IMG/VR virus record: IMGVR_UViG_3300020411_002320
Coordinates: 1-27,757 of that record
DNA from: a virus
Direction: 5' to 3' (one strand)
Length of the DNA: 27,757 nucleotides
Position numbers and translations under genes: made by a program. How positions within the stretch are numbered: the stretch's first letter is position 1; each line of letters starts with the position of its first letter. The notes below the pieces were generated by a model. That model searched no databases and had not been told where the DNA came from. It worked only from the letters and a program-made list of their open reading frames with translations. This document shows, in pieces, positions 6,252 to 13,449 of the stretch.

Positions 6252-6497
6252 ATGCCTACTTATCCTGTGATTAACCAGAAAACTGGTGAGACTAAAGAAA
6301 TGAATATGTCCATTAAATCTTATGATGAATGGAAGGAAGCAAATCCTGACTGGGATAAAGACTGGTCTAAAGGATGTGCTGGCGTTGGCGAAGTCGGAGA
6401 ATGGAAAGACAAACTTACAAAAAAATATCCTGGATGGAACCAAGTTCTTGACAAGGTAGGTAAGTCTCCGAAAGCTAACGTTGGACGTATTCGATAA
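6252..6497 (+). CDS. Small conserved-type phage protein before phoH
   Basis: An 81-residue frame beginning MPTYPVINQKTGETKEMNMS, then a WKEANPDWDKDWSKGCAGVG block and a basic tail (KSPKANVGRIR). The opening resembles the first strand pair of small FmdB-type zinc ribbons (M-P-x-Y), but the required cysteine pairs are absent, with only one Cys present, so a metal site is unlikely. It is coupled to phoH: the last base of its stop is the first base of the phoH start (TAATG). Function is unknown. Confidence 0.8.
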   Translation: MPTYPVINQKTGETKEMNMSIKSYDEWKEANPDWDKDWSKGCAGVGEVGEWKDKLTKKYPGWNQVLDKVGKSPKANVGRIR

Positions 6498-7249
6498 TGG
6501 CAAAGAAAAAATCAGATCTTCCTATCGGTGTAGGAATGACGGCTAAACAAATGAAACGTAAAAAACCTATTAACGCAGATCTTTTTACAAAGATCGAACC
6601 CGTAACAGATAACCAAAGAAAGTTGTTTGATGGTTATGCTGCAGGTAAACATATTTTTGCATATGGTTGTGCAGGTACTGGTAAAACATTTGTAGCTCTC
6701 TATTTGGCATTGCAAGATATACTGGATCAAACAACACCTTATAATTCAGTTTATATTGTAAGATCTCTCGTCTCAACAAGAGAGATTGGATTCTTGCCTG
6801 GAGATCATGAGGATAAATCCTCATTGTATCAGATACCATATAAGAATATGGTTAAGTATATGTTTGAGATGCCTACAGATGCAGACTTTGAGATGTTGTA
6901 TGGTAATCTAAAACAACAAGAGACAATTAAATTCTGGAGTACATCATTTATTCGTGGTACAACTCTTGATAAAGCAATAGTTCTTGTAGATGAATCACAA
7001 AACTTGAATTTTCACGAATTAGATAGTATAATTACTCGTGTGGGTGAAGATGCCAAAATTATTTTCTGTGGAGATGCAAGTCAAACAGATCTTCTCAAAC
7101 TTAATGAGAAGAATGGCATTCTTGACTTTATGAAGATCATTGAACAAATGCCTGATCAATTTCAAATGGTTGAATTTGGTATTAATGATATTGTTCGATC
7201 TGGTCTTGTAAGGGAATACCTCATTCGAAAAATGGCCTTAGGTATGTAA
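6497..7249 (+). CDS. phoH: PhoH-like P-loop ATPase
   Basis: A 250-residue PhoH-family protein. The Walker A motif GCAGTGKT is at 57-64 and Walker B AIVLVDESQN at 160-169. The PhoH-typical VRSLVSTREIGFLPGD (88-103) and IIFCGDASQTDL follow. An N-terminal Lys-rich extension precedes the ATPase core. PhoH is widespread in marine phages. It was first linked to phosphate starvation and is related to the ATPase half of helicases; its role in infection is unsettled. Start and stop overlap both neighbours, pointing to a coupled operon. No pho box is visible upstream. Confidence 0.96.
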   Translation: MAKKKSDLPIGVGMTAKQMKRKKPINADLFTKIEPVTDNQRKLFDGYAAGKHIFAYGCAGTGKTFVALYLALQDILDQTTPYNSVYIVRSLVSTREIGFLPGDHEDKSSLYQIPYKNMVKYMFEMPTDADFEMLYGNLKQQETIKFWSTSFIRGTTLDKAIVLVDESQNLNFHELDSIITRVGEDAKIIFCGDASQTDLLKLNEKNGILDFMKIIEQMPDQFQMVEFGINDIVRSGLVREYLIRKMALGM

Positions 7250-7914
7250 TGTCCAAAACCATACATTATGCTGATGTTTACTCTTTGAATTCTACATTAA
7301 TCAGACAATCAGATATTGTAGGTAATGGATATGTATATCAACAGTGTCCTGCTTTTAAACATAGAAATGAAAGAATTTTTATAGGAACTTCTCCTATTGA
7401 TCTTTGTTTTTCTATTCAAAAGACTTCCGAAGGCCCTATTATTGAGGTAGAGGATGATGATATGATTGAGTACATCGATATCGATCATCAACATATCAAT
7501 TCACCAAAACCTGTATTTCAGTTATATGTTCCTAAATTTTTATTTTGGACACATGATAGTGATGTATGGATTGAACAGAATGATCATCCTATGACATCTT
7601 TGAATAATAATGTTATTGCTGTTCCTGCTTGGTTTAATTTATCAAATTGGTCAAGAACAATAAGTGTTGCATTTACTCTTGTTAATGAGACAAAATCTGT
7701 TATAATAAGAAAGAACGATCCTCTTTTTAGAATCTCTTTTTATTCAGACAATTTAAATGATGATATTTTTCTTAAACAGGAAGAATATCGTGATGAATAT
7801 GAAGAGACAGTAGAAAACGATCTATATGCAAGAAGAGATGTCGATGGTTATAGTAAAAATTTATTTTCTAAAACCAATAAAGTTGGTAAATGTCCTTTTA
7901 GTTCTTTGTTTTAA
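7249..7914 (+). CDS. Conserved-type cyanophage protein, unknown
   Basis: A 221-residue protein between phoH and the exonuclease, with one-base overlaps at both ends. It is rich in beta-strand-like segments, with a central block FWTHDSDVWIEQNDHP and then WFNLSNWSRTISVAFTLVNE, followed by an acidic stretch and a tail with a lone CPF. There is no signal peptide, membrane helix or nucleotide motif. The phoH - this - exonuclease order suggests an early/middle metabolic role, but I do not recognise the fold. Confidence 0.8.
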   Translation: MSKTIHYADVYSLNSTLIRQSDIVGNGYVYQQCPAFKHRNERIFIGTSPIDLCFSIQKTSEGPIIEVEDDDMIEYIDIDHQHINSPKPVFQLYVPKFLFWTHDSDVWIEQNDHPMTSLNNNVIAVPAWFNLSNWSRTISVAFTLVNETKSVIIRKNDPLFRISFYSDNLNDDIFLKQEEYRDEYEETVENDLYARRDVDGYSKNLFSKTNKVGKCPFSSLF

Positions 7915-8588
7915 TGTTTATTGTTGAAAATCATCTTGGTGATCTCGAATTAGAGAAGAAAGAACTTGATGGGCTTCGCCTATATAAGTTACCTAATGGA
8001 GATTGGGTTCCTTCTATTACTTCAGTTACTAGTTTCTATAATAGAGACGTTTTTAAGAAGTGGAGACAACGAGTAGGTGAAGCAGAAGCAAATAGAATTT
8101 CTAAAGAATCTACACAAAGGGGTACAGATTACCACGAAGCTGCACAAGCATATCTTGAGAATAAAGAGTTGGATTGGGATAATTTCCTACCACTTACTAA
8201 ACTCATGTTTGGGAGTTCAAAACCATATTTGGATAAGATAGGAACTATTCATGCAATAGAACGTACTCTTTATTCTGAATATCTTGGTTTAGCTGGTCGA
8301 GTAGATTGTATCGCTGAGTATGAAGGTGAACTCGCTATTATCGACTTTAAAACATCAAAAAAGATTAAACCAGAAAAGTGGATTGAACAATACTTTGTTC
8401 AAGAAACTGCATACGCTTGTATGTACTATGAGTTGACTGGTATTGCAGTTGAAAAACTTATCACAATTATGGTCACACCTGAAGGTGATGTTCATGTTTA
8501 TGATAAGAGAAATAAAAGTGACTACATTAAATTATTAGTACATTATGTTAAAGAATTTGTTGGAAACCGAATGGTGGTTAATGGATGA
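7914..8588 (+). CDS. PD-(D/E)XK exonuclease
   Basis: A 224-residue protein with the RecB/MGME1-like nuclease motif order: RGTDYHEA (69-76), GLAGRVDCIAE with Asp131, AIIDFKTSKK with Asp144 and Lys146, and a Gln-containing helix VQETAYACMYYE (162-173). These would coordinate metal and cleave DNA ends. In T4-like cyanophages such an enzyme next to replication genes is thought to act in recombination or in degrading host DNA. The start overlaps the previous stop by one base (TAATG); the stop lies within the gp33 start. Confidence 0.88.
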   Translation: MFIVENHLGDLELEKKELDGLRLYKLPNGDWVPSITSVTSFYNRDVFKKWRQRVGEAEANRISKESTQRGTDYHEAAQAYLENKELDWDNFLPLTKLMFGSSKPYLDKIGTIHAIERTLYSEYLGLAGRVDCIAEYEGELAIIDFKTSKKIKPEKWIEQYFVQETAYACMYYELTGIAVEKLITIMVTPEGDVHVYDKRNKSDYIKLLVHYVKEFVGNRMVVNG

Positions 8589-8832
8589 CATAAACAAAGC
8601 ACTAAAAGATAAGTTCCTGTGCTCAGCACGATTTGCACAGGATATTGAAAGTGTTGTCTCTAAAGACAATATGAGTTACATTGATGCAATTATTTTTTAC
8701 TGTGAAAAAAACGCTATTGAACTTGAATCAGTTCCTAAACTTCTTTCAAAACCTCTTAAGGAGAAGTTGAAATGGGAAGCTACGGAATTGAACTTCTTGA
8801 AAAAAACTTCAAGAGCAAAACTACCTCTATGA
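8581..8832 (+). CDS. 33: Late-transcription co-activator gp33
   Basis: ATG 8581 (83 residues) is preferred over the open extension to 8545. The core NMSYIDAIIFYCEKNAIELE, followed by PKLLSKPLKEKLKWEATELN, parallels T4 gp33 (MSYLEATTAFLEENSI and after). In T4, gp33 binds the RNA polymerase beta flap and links it to the sliding clamp gp45 for late transcription. The order gp33-gp59-gp32 is as in T4. It overlaps the exonuclease stop by eight bases and gp59 by ATGA. It fits the TAAATA late boxes seen elsewhere in the window. Confidence 0.85.
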   Translation: MDDINKALKDKFLCSARFAQDIESVVSKDNMSYIDAIIFYCEKNAIELESVPKLLSKPLKEKLKWEATELNFLKKTSRAKLPL

Positions 8833-9428
8833 CAGGATTTGATTGCTATACAACGTATTTGGCATTCAAAAATCATTTTACAAAGAATAAATTCGATTAT
8901 TTTAAGTATGGAGGCAAAACAAATGCTTCTACTGCTGCTTTTAATAAAAGAAAAGATCGATATTTCTTTGAAAAAATGTCTCGTCAAAAAAAGGACGGTG
9001 AGATAGTTGATTATTTTACTGCAATCTTTTCCCAGTGTGATGATCCCCAGAGAATGTGGATCGGAGAAATTATTCAGACTGGTGAAGAGAAATATTCTTC
9101 ATGGCAGAAAAAAGTTCAAAGTTTAAGTTATTTGTTTCAAGAAGAAATGAAACAGTTATGTGACGATAGAGATTTTAATTCTATATTTGAGTGTGAGAAT
9201 GGTGTTCATCCTATTCTTCTGAAAGAACATTTTAAAAAGAATATATCAATAGAGACTTTGATTATTCTTGATCTTATAGTAGGATATAAGAAAGATTTAG
9301 ATTCAAAGTTAAATGATTTTGTATGGGAAACCGTCAGTTTAAGGTTTGACAAATATAAACCATTTTTGTTAAATAATATCGACTTTAAAAAGTACAAAAA
9401 ACTACTTAAGAGGATTGTAATAAAATGA
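8829..9428 (+). CDS. 59: Helicase loader gp59
   Basis: ATG 8829 overlaps the gp33 stop (ATGA). The 199-residue product resembles T4 gp59: an N-terminal YTTYLAFKNHF helix, then AFNKRKDRYFFEKMS (compare T4 YQKRRDKYFFQKLS), then MWIGEI and a C-terminal all-helical half with ISIETLIILDLIVG. gp59 binds forked DNA and gp32 and loads the gp41 helicase onto the lagging strand. The in-frame ATG at 8772 would overlap gp33 too far. Lys-rich composition fits DNA binding. Confidence 0.9.
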   Translation: MTGFDCYTTYLAFKNHFTKNKFDYFKYGGKTNASTAAFNKRKDRYFFEKMSRQKKDGEIVDYFTAIFSQCDDPQRMWIGEIIQTGEEKYSSWQKKVQSLSYLFQEEMKQLCDDRDFNSIFECENGVHPILLKEHFKKNISIETLIILDLIVGYKKDLDSKLNDFVWETVSLRFDKYKPFLLNNIDFKKYKKLLKRIVIK

Positions 9429-9763
9429 GTAATTTCTTTTCTTCAGAACAGGTTCAAGAAGGTCTTGATGAGATCGCTGAACTTCAGTATGAGATTCAGA
9501 AAGATTTAGCAGAGACAGGGCTTATAGAAGCTTGGCAGAAAGAAGAACAAATTGAAAGAATGCAAAAACTTTTTGAGAAACAACAACTCATGTATGTAAG
9601 AATGAAGTTGTCTGATGATCCAAAGGCAAAGTCTATTGTTAAAGAAATGAAAAAGTCATTAACTACTTTAGGTATGCCTCCAAGTATGACAGTAGAACAG
9701 ATGTTTTCGCAGATGAAGATAACTTTAGATAATCTTCTTAGAGCGCTTGACAATCGGAAATAA
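9425..9763 (+). CDS. DUF1825-type protein
   Basis: A 112-residue helical protein with MSNFFSSEQVQEGLDEIAEL at the start, a middle block FEKQQLMYVRMKLSDDPKAK and a terminal GMPPSMTVEQMFSQM. This matches the DUF1825 family, which is otherwise found in cyanobacteria, so a host-derived origin is plausible. Function is unknown. It lies between gp59 and gp32, where T4 has no gene, suggesting a link to replication. Its last codons contain the -35 element of the gp32 promoter. Confidence 0.85.
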   Translation: MSNFFSSEQVQEGLDEIAELQYEIQKDLAETGLIEAWQKEEQIERMQKLFEKQQLMYVRMKLSDDPKAKSIVKEMKKSLTTLGMPPSMTVEQMFSQMKITLDNLLRALDNRK

Positions 9764-9775
9764 GACCTATATAAT
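9747..9775 (+). promoter_or_regulatory. Perfect-consensus sigma70 promoter for gp32
   Basis: TTGACA (9747-9752) and TATAAT (9770-9775) are both exact, with a 17-bp spacer. The -35 lies inside the end of the DUF1825-type gene. Transcription should begin near 9782, giving gp32 host-polymerase-driven expression independent of the upstream operon. Confidence 0.88.
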
Positions 9776-9781
9776 ATTAGT

Positions 9782-10008
9782 GTTGAATCGACGGGTTTGA
9801 CACGGGAGTGACTGAATAATCTTTCTGGCATATAGCTGGATAAGGTGATGAGACACAGGTGGTGCTGCTTCCCCCAAGGAAGAATCGACTTACCAGTCGG
9901 GTCTCAGGCAGAGGCGAAAACTTACTTACTGTAGTAATGCCCTCCTCTTGTTGGTAATACAGGAATCCAACCTCCCACCCTTAATCCAAATAAATCCGAA
10001 AAAATCTA
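9782..10008 (+). ncRNA. Long structured 5' leader of gp32 mRNA
   Basis: This is the only intergenic stretch above 200 bases in the window and it holds no credible ORF. Pairings seen by eye: TGAGAC (9849-9854) with GTCTCA (9901-9906); nested TGGT (9860-9863) with ACCA (9892-9895); hairpin CTTCC (9868-9872) with GGAAG (9878-9882); then GGCA (9907-9910) with TGCC (9938-9941), stacked on TTACT (9922-9926) with AGTAA (9933-9937). GAGG (9911-9914) could also reach CCTC (9944-9947) as a pseudoknot. The last ~30 bases are A-rich, unpaired and lack a Shine-Dalgarno. T4 gp32 represses its own mRNA through a leader pseudoknot and adjacent unstructured region; a similar role is inferred here. Confidence 0.6.
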
Positions 10009-10899
10009 ATGTCTTTTTCTAGTTTAAAGAAACAGTCGTCACTTGGTTCATTGACTGCAAAACTTGTCAGTCAAGTGGAAAAAATGAATAAAGGTTCTAA
10101 TGGTGCAGATGATCGCCTTTGGAAACCAGAAGTAGATAAAGCAGGTAACGGTTATGCCGTTATTCGTTTTTTACCTGCACCAGATGGAGAAGATCTACCT
10201 TGGGCAAAACTTTACAGTCATGCATTTCAAGGGCCTGGTGGTTGGTATATTGAGAATAGTCTCACAACTTTAGGACAGAAAGATCCTGTGTCCGAACACA
10301 ATTCCCAGTTATGGAATTCTGGAATTGATGCTGATAAGGAAGTTGCTCGTAAACAAAAGAGAAAACTATCTTATTACAGTAACATTTATGTTGTAAAAGA
10401 TCCTACTAATCCTCAGAATGAAGGAAAAGTATTTCTTTATAAGTTTGGTAAGAAAATATTTGATAAACTTACTGCTGCAATGCAACCTGAGTTTGAAGAT
10501 GAGGAAGCAATTAATCCTTTTGATTTCTGGCAGGGTGCAAACTTTAAGTTGAAGATTAAAAAAGTTGCAGGATTCTGGAACTATGATAGTTCTGAGTTTG
10601 CTTCTCCGACTGCACTTTTAGATGATGATGAGGCTCTTGAAGCTTTATGGAAAAAGGAATATTCTCTTGCAGAACTTGTTGCTGCTGATCAGTTTAAATC
10701 TTATGAAGATTTGAAAAAACGTCTTGATTATGTTATTGGCAATAAGAAACGTTCTGTTGTTGATGAATCTTTTGAAGATGAAAGTGAGGGACGTGGGCCT
10801 GCACCAGTACCAGTTGCAGTTCCACAAGCTACTGCTCCTCAAACAGACCAAGATGAAGAAGATGCTCTCTCTTATTTTTCTAAACTTGCTGAGGGTTGA
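10009..10899 (+). CDS. 32: Single-stranded DNA-binding protein gp32
   Basis: A 296-residue T4 gp32 homologue. The N-terminus is basic and cooperative-type (FSSLKKQSSLGSLTAKL). The OB-fold core includes YAVIRFLPAPDGEDLPW, HAFQGPGGWYIENSLTTLG and INPFDFWQGANFKLKI. The C-terminus is acidic (DQDEEDALSYFSKL), the partner-binding tail. The T4 zinc cysteines are not conserved: the expected C-x-x-C position reads DPVSEHN, so the metal site is lost. It coats ssDNA and coordinates polymerase, gp59 and recombination proteins. It is expressed from its own perfect promoter through a structured leader and ends at a strong terminator. Confidence 0.96.
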   Translation: MSFSSLKKQSSLGSLTAKLVSQVEKMNKGSNGADDRLWKPEVDKAGNGYAVIRFLPAPDGEDLPWAKLYSHAFQGPGGWYIENSLTTLGQKDPVSEHNSQLWNSGIDADKEVARKQKRKLSYYSNIYVVKDPTNPQNEGKVFLYKFGKKIFDKLTAAMQPEFEDEEAINPFDFWQGANFKLKIKKVAGFWNYDSSEFASPTALLDDDEALEALWKKEYSLAELVAADQFKSYEDLKKRLDYVIGNKKRSVVDESFEDESEGRGPAPVPVAVPQATAPQTDQDEEDALSYFSKLAEG

Positions 10900-10916
10900 T
10901 TTATAAACTGTCACAT

Positions 10917-10940
10917 GGGGGGTTGCAACCCCCCTTTTTT
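10917..10940 (+). terminator. Strong rho-independent terminator after gp32
   Basis: GGGGGGTTGCAACCCCCC (10917-10934) is a perfect palindrome followed by six T. It closes the gp32 unit. Confidence 0.95.
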
Positions 10941-10972
10941 ATGTTATTATATAATATATAAAGAAAAGAATT

Positions 10973-11374
10973 ATGAAATTAGCACTTGCTGCAGCTCTTT
11001 TATTAACTTCTGTACCTGTTACAGCAAGTGAATATCAGCCAGGTTATTCTTCTTCTAAGACTTGTTATAGGTCTGAATATAGAGAAGAATATGTACCAGG
11101 TACAGAGGATAATCCTGGATATGTAAGGTCTTGGAAGGAAACTGTTGAGTTTCCATGTGAAAGAAATAGAGCAACGATCACAAGACCAACAAGAACAGTA
11201 GTTGAAAGACACTATGAGGTTGATGACAACGATTGTACTGATGGTAAGATTGCTGGTGGTATCTTAGGTGGTGCTGCTGGTGCTGCAATGTCAAGAGGTG
11301 ATGGTCGTTGGTGGGCAATTCCATTAGGAGTTGTTGGTGGATCAATGATTGGTTGTGATATTGATGGAGGTTAA
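10973..11374 (+). CDS. Exported glycine-zipper protein, unknown
   Basis: A 133-residue protein with a clear Sec signal peptide (MKLALAAALLLTSVPVTA, probable cleavage before SEY). The mature part has a tyrosine-rich segment with two cysteines (CYRSEYREEYVPG, FPC), a basic stretch, then a glycine zipper (GKIAGGILGGAAGAAMSRGD and GVVGGSMIGC). Such zippers occur in 17-kDa-antigen/YMGG-type envelope proteins and insert in or line membranes. An envelope-directed role during infection is inferred. It lies between the gp32 terminator and petE, behind an AT-rich region with TATAAT (10950-10955) but no -35 match. Confidence 0.8.
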   Translation: MKLALAAALLLTSVPVTASEYQPGYSSSKTCYRSEYREEYVPGTEDNPGYVRSWKETVEFPCERNRATITRPTRTVVERHYEVDDNDCTDGKIAGGILGGAAGAAMSRGDGRWWAIPLGVVGGSMIGCDIDGG

Positions 11375-11413
11375 GGTTTACTGATAAAAATAGTTAATAT
11401 TACCTATAACTAA

Positions 11414-11421
11414 AATAAATA
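11414..11421 (+). promoter_or_regulatory. Candidate late promoter (AATAAATA)
   Basis: Seven of eight bases match TATAAATA, 35 nt before the GTG start at 11457. It would serve the small gene and petE. Confidence 0.35.
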
Positions 11422-11456
11422 TTTGTACAATTTATGCGAGCCCACGGCTTTAAATC

Positions 11457-11642
11457 GTGTCTCATTATACTGTGTCCTATATGGACCATACAAGGCATCA
11501 TCAGAGCATTTGTGAATATGCTGATGATGCCTTTTCTGCTAGAAATCAAGCAGTAGAAGATGTACCCTATTTAAATTCACATCCAAATAGTATAGACTGC
11601 ATATTAGAAGAGGGATCACTCTTCAGTTCTATTATGAGATAA
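11457..11642 (+). CDS. Small conserved-type protein before petE, GTG start
   Basis: A 61-residue frame starting at GTG 11457; no ATG with a comparable frame exists. The product reads SHYTVSYMDHTRHHQS, then a YADDAFSARNQAVEDVPYL helix and HPNSIDCILEEG. The pattern resembles small cyanophage proteins I recall with an A-x-x-Q-A-x-E-D-VPYL core, which argues that it is translated. Its coding sequence contains a terminator-like hairpin (11494-11531 plus TTTT). It ends four bases before petE. No function is known. Confidence 0.65.
   Translation: MSHYTVSYMDHTRHHQSICEYADDAFSARNQAVEDVPYLNSHPNSIDCILEEGSLFSSIMR
11494..11535 (+). terminator. Terminator-like hairpin inside the 11457 gene
   Basis: GGCATCATCAG-AG-CA (11494-11508) pairs with TGCTGATGATGCC (11519-11531): a 13-bp stem with a two-base bulge, a ten-base loop and TTTT directly after. 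It could attenuate transcription toward petE, or reflect coding constraint. Confidence 0.5.
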
Positions 11643-11646
11643 TATT

Positions 11647-12021
11647 ATGACTACATTAAAAAAGAAAAATCTTAACCTGTGGATGAATCGATTCGTTGCA
11701 TGGGTAATTATATTTTTATCTTTCTTTGCTCTTAGTTTTAAAGCATATGCAGCAGAGATTCAAATGGGTTCAGGAGGCATGTTAGTCTTTGAACCTTGTG
11801 AACTAACGGTTGCTGTTGGTGAAAGTGTCACCTTTGTTAACAACGAGTTACCACCACATAATGTGATGTTTGATGAACCCTATCAAGAAATGTCTCATAG
11901 TGATCTAGCATTTATTTCTGGTGAAACTTTTGATGTTGTTTTTGATAAGGCAGGTGATTATTATTTCCAGTGTGATCCTCATGCTGGTGCTGGTATGAAG
12001 GGTGTAATACATGTCCAATAA
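11647..12021 (+). CDS. petE: Plastocyanin
   Basis: A 124-residue copper protein. The N-terminus has a basic region and a long hydrophobic segment (WVIIFLSFFALSFKAYA) ending at a likely signal-peptidase site before AEIQ, directing it to the thylakoid lumen. The type-1 copper ligands are all present: His71 (PPHNV), Cys109, His112 and Met117 in FQCDPHAGAGM. It carries electrons from cytochrome b6f to photosystem I or cytochrome oxidase. Phage copies may sustain electron flow during infection, alongside psbA and petF in this window. It overlaps the next gene by 11 bases. Confidence 0.96.
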   Translation: MTTLKKKNLNLWMNRFVAWVIIFLSFFALSFKAYAAEIQMGSGGMLVFEPCELTVAVGESVTFVNNELPPHNVMFDEPYQEMSHSDLAFISGETFDVVFDKAGDYYFQCDPHAGAGMKGVIHVQ

Positions 12022-12214
12022 AATAAATGATGTAAATATTGGATTTGCTGGTGCAAAGACAATTATTGATGAACATGGATGGGCAAAACGAGCACCCATC
12101 TCTGATAGACAATGTATTAGACAAGCATTGCATAATTCTATAAATCTTGCTGGACTTGACAAAGAACAAGTAAAAAGGTTATATTTAAAGTATGGTGGAA
12201 AAAAAGTATTATGA
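12011..12214 (+). CDS. Small unknown protein between petE and purM
   Basis: A 67-residue frame starting inside the petE end and overlapping purM by ATGA, so it is coupled on both sides. The N-terminus is mixed (NDVNIGFAGAKTIIDEHGWA), followed by a helix with RQCIRQALHNSINLAGLDKE and a basic tail. There is no membrane segment and only one Cys. The family is not recognised. Its position suggests co-expression with plastocyanin and the purine enzyme, not a shared activity. Confidence 0.75.
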   Translation: MSNKINDVNIGFAGAKTIIDEHGWAKRAPISDRQCIRQALHNSINLAGLDKEQVKRLYLKYGGKKVL

Positions 12215-13137
12215 ATTATAAGGATGCAGGTGTTGATATTGAGTCTGGAAACAAATTTGTAGAAAGACTCAGAGAAAAAGCACCTGGCATTGGTGGATTT
12301 GGTGGTTTGTTTAAAGTACCTGATGGGTATGAGAAACCTGTTTTAGTATCTGGTGCTGATGGTGTCGGAACTAAAATGAATATTTGTCAGATTGCTGGAG
12401 ATTATACTACTATTGGTATAGATCTTGTTGCCATGTGTGTTAACGATGTGATTACATCTGGTGCTAAACCATTATACTTTTTGGATTATGTCTCTACTAA
12501 AAAGATAGATGAGAATGTTGCTGACATTATGGTTGGTATTCTTAAAGGGTGTGAGATAGCAGGTTTAGAACTTATAGGTGGAGAGACTGCTGAACATTTT
12601 AGACAGAATGATTATGATCTTGCAGGTTTTTGTACGGGTATTGTAGAAGAAAGTGAAATAATAGATGGTAAATTAATTCAATCAGGTGATAAAATTATTG
12701 GTATAGAAAGTAGTGGGTTGCATAGTAATGGTTATACTTTGATTAATGATATGTTATGGAGACATAAGATTTTCTATAAAGAGACACCAGAATTAATTAC
12801 ACCAACAACCATCTATGCACCATTGGTTATGGATTTATTAGAAGAGTTTCCTATTCTTGGTATGTCACATATCACTGGTGGCGGTATACCAGGAAATATT
12901 TCAAGATGTATTCCTGATGGATTGAATGCACATATTGATTATGATTCTTGGCCATTATCAAAACTCTTTAGTAAGATTCAACTTGCTGGTGAGATTCCTC
13001 CAGAAGAAATGAAGAGAGTGTTTAATCTTGGTATTGGATATTGTTTAGTAGTTCCTGAAGATGCAGTAGTTGATGTTGAATTAAGAATAAATGGTCATGG
13101 ATTTAACTCTTGGGTAATAGGTGAAGTCACTAAATAA
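12211..13137 (+). CDS. purM: Phosphoribosylformylglycinamidine cyclo-ligase (AIR synthetase)
   Basis: A 308-residue PurM, shorter than the usual ~345. Visible motifs are SGADGVGTK (47-55), DLVAMCVNDVITSGAKPLYF (71-90), LIGGETAEH (121-129), ESSGLHSNGYTL and the C-terminal-domain MSHITGGGIPGN. It closes the imidazole ring of AIR using ATP in purine synthesis and would raise purine supply for phage DNA. The shortfall lies mostly at the ends, so the catalytic core appears complete. Start overlaps the previous stop. Its stop sits in a CTAAATA box leading to petF. Confidence 0.96.
   Translation: MNYKDAGVDIESGNKFVERLREKAPGIGGFGGLFKVPDGYEKPVLVSGADGVGTKMNICQIAGDYTTIGIDLVAMCVNDVITSGAKPLYFLDYVSTKKIDENVADIMVGILKGCEIAGLELIGGETAEHFRQNDYDLAGFCTGIVEESEIIDGKLIQSGDKIIGIESSGLHSNGYTLINDMLWRHKIFYKETPELITPTTIYAPLVMDLLEEFPILGMSHITGGGIPGNISRCIPDGLNAHIDYDSWPLSKLFSKIQLAGEIPPEEMKRVFNLGIGYCLVVPEDAVVDVELRINGHGFNSWVIGEVTK
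13130..13136 (+). promoter_or_regulatory. Candidate late promoter box (CTAAATA) before petF
   Basis: CTAAATA overlaps the purM stop, 22 nt before ATG 13159. It has the same box and spacing as other genes here. Confidence 0.4.
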
Positions 13138-13158
13138 CACAGGTTTGTATCATTTCTA

Positions 13159-13449
13159 ATGGCAACAATTACTTTACAGACACCAGATGGGTCAACTGAG
13201 ACTTTTGAATGTAATGATGATCAATACATTTTAGAAGCATTAGAGGAAGCAGATTTAGATCATCCATCTTCATGTCGTGCAGGTGCATGTTCTTCATGTG
13301 CTATGAAAATTGTAAAAGGCACAGTAGATCAAGAAGAACAGTCATTTTTGGATGAGGATCAATTAGAAGATGGATTTGTTCTTACTTGTGTTGCCTATCC
13401 TACTTCAGATGTTACACTATTAACAGAACAGGAAGAAAATTTATATTAA
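13159..13449 (+). CDS. petF: Plant-type [2Fe-2S] ferredoxin
   Basis: A 96-residue ferredoxin of normal length. Cluster ligands Cys39, Cys44, Cys47 and Cys77 lie in [11 protein letters not shown] and VLTCVAY. It accepts electrons from photosystem I and could feed phage or host reductases (ribonucleotide, bilin or NADP reduction). The usual residues around the cluster are conserved, including acidic patches (DEDQLEDG) for partner docking. The stop shares a base with the next, Cys-rich ORF (TAATG), which suggests a functional pair. A TAAATA box precedes it. Confidence 0.96.
   Translation: MATITLQTPDGSTETFECNDDQYILEALEEADLDHPSSCRAGACSSCAMKIVKGTVDQEEQSFLDEDQLEDGFVLTCVAYPTSDVTLLTEQEENLY

Noticed and set aside
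6252-6497. FmdB-type zinc ribbon
   Set aside because: The N-terminus looks similar but the two C-x-x-C pairs are absent.
9844-9920. Hammerhead ribozyme suggested by TGATGAG and a later CGAAAA
   Set aside because: The first core base is G rather than C (GTGATGA), and no stem II pairs the bases directly between the two core parts.
9782-10008. Cobalamin riboswitch suggested by AGTCGGGTCTCAGGC near 9895
   Set aside because: The essential GCCACTG box and the usual arrangement before B12-related genes are missing; gp32 has no link to cobalamin.
11436-11470. tRNA remnant suggested by GCGAGCCCACGG
   Set aside because: No T-loop, anticodon arm or acceptor pairing can be built; only a five-pair hairpin is present.
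11434-11557. ATG-initiated ORF overlapping the 11457 gene in another frame
   Set aside because: It would give a short irregular peptide; the GTG frame shows a conserved-looking protein.
11905-12169. Two minus-strand ORFs of 85 codons across the petE end
   Set aside because: Both lie opposite overlapping real genes, in two frames at once, with no ribosome-binding site.
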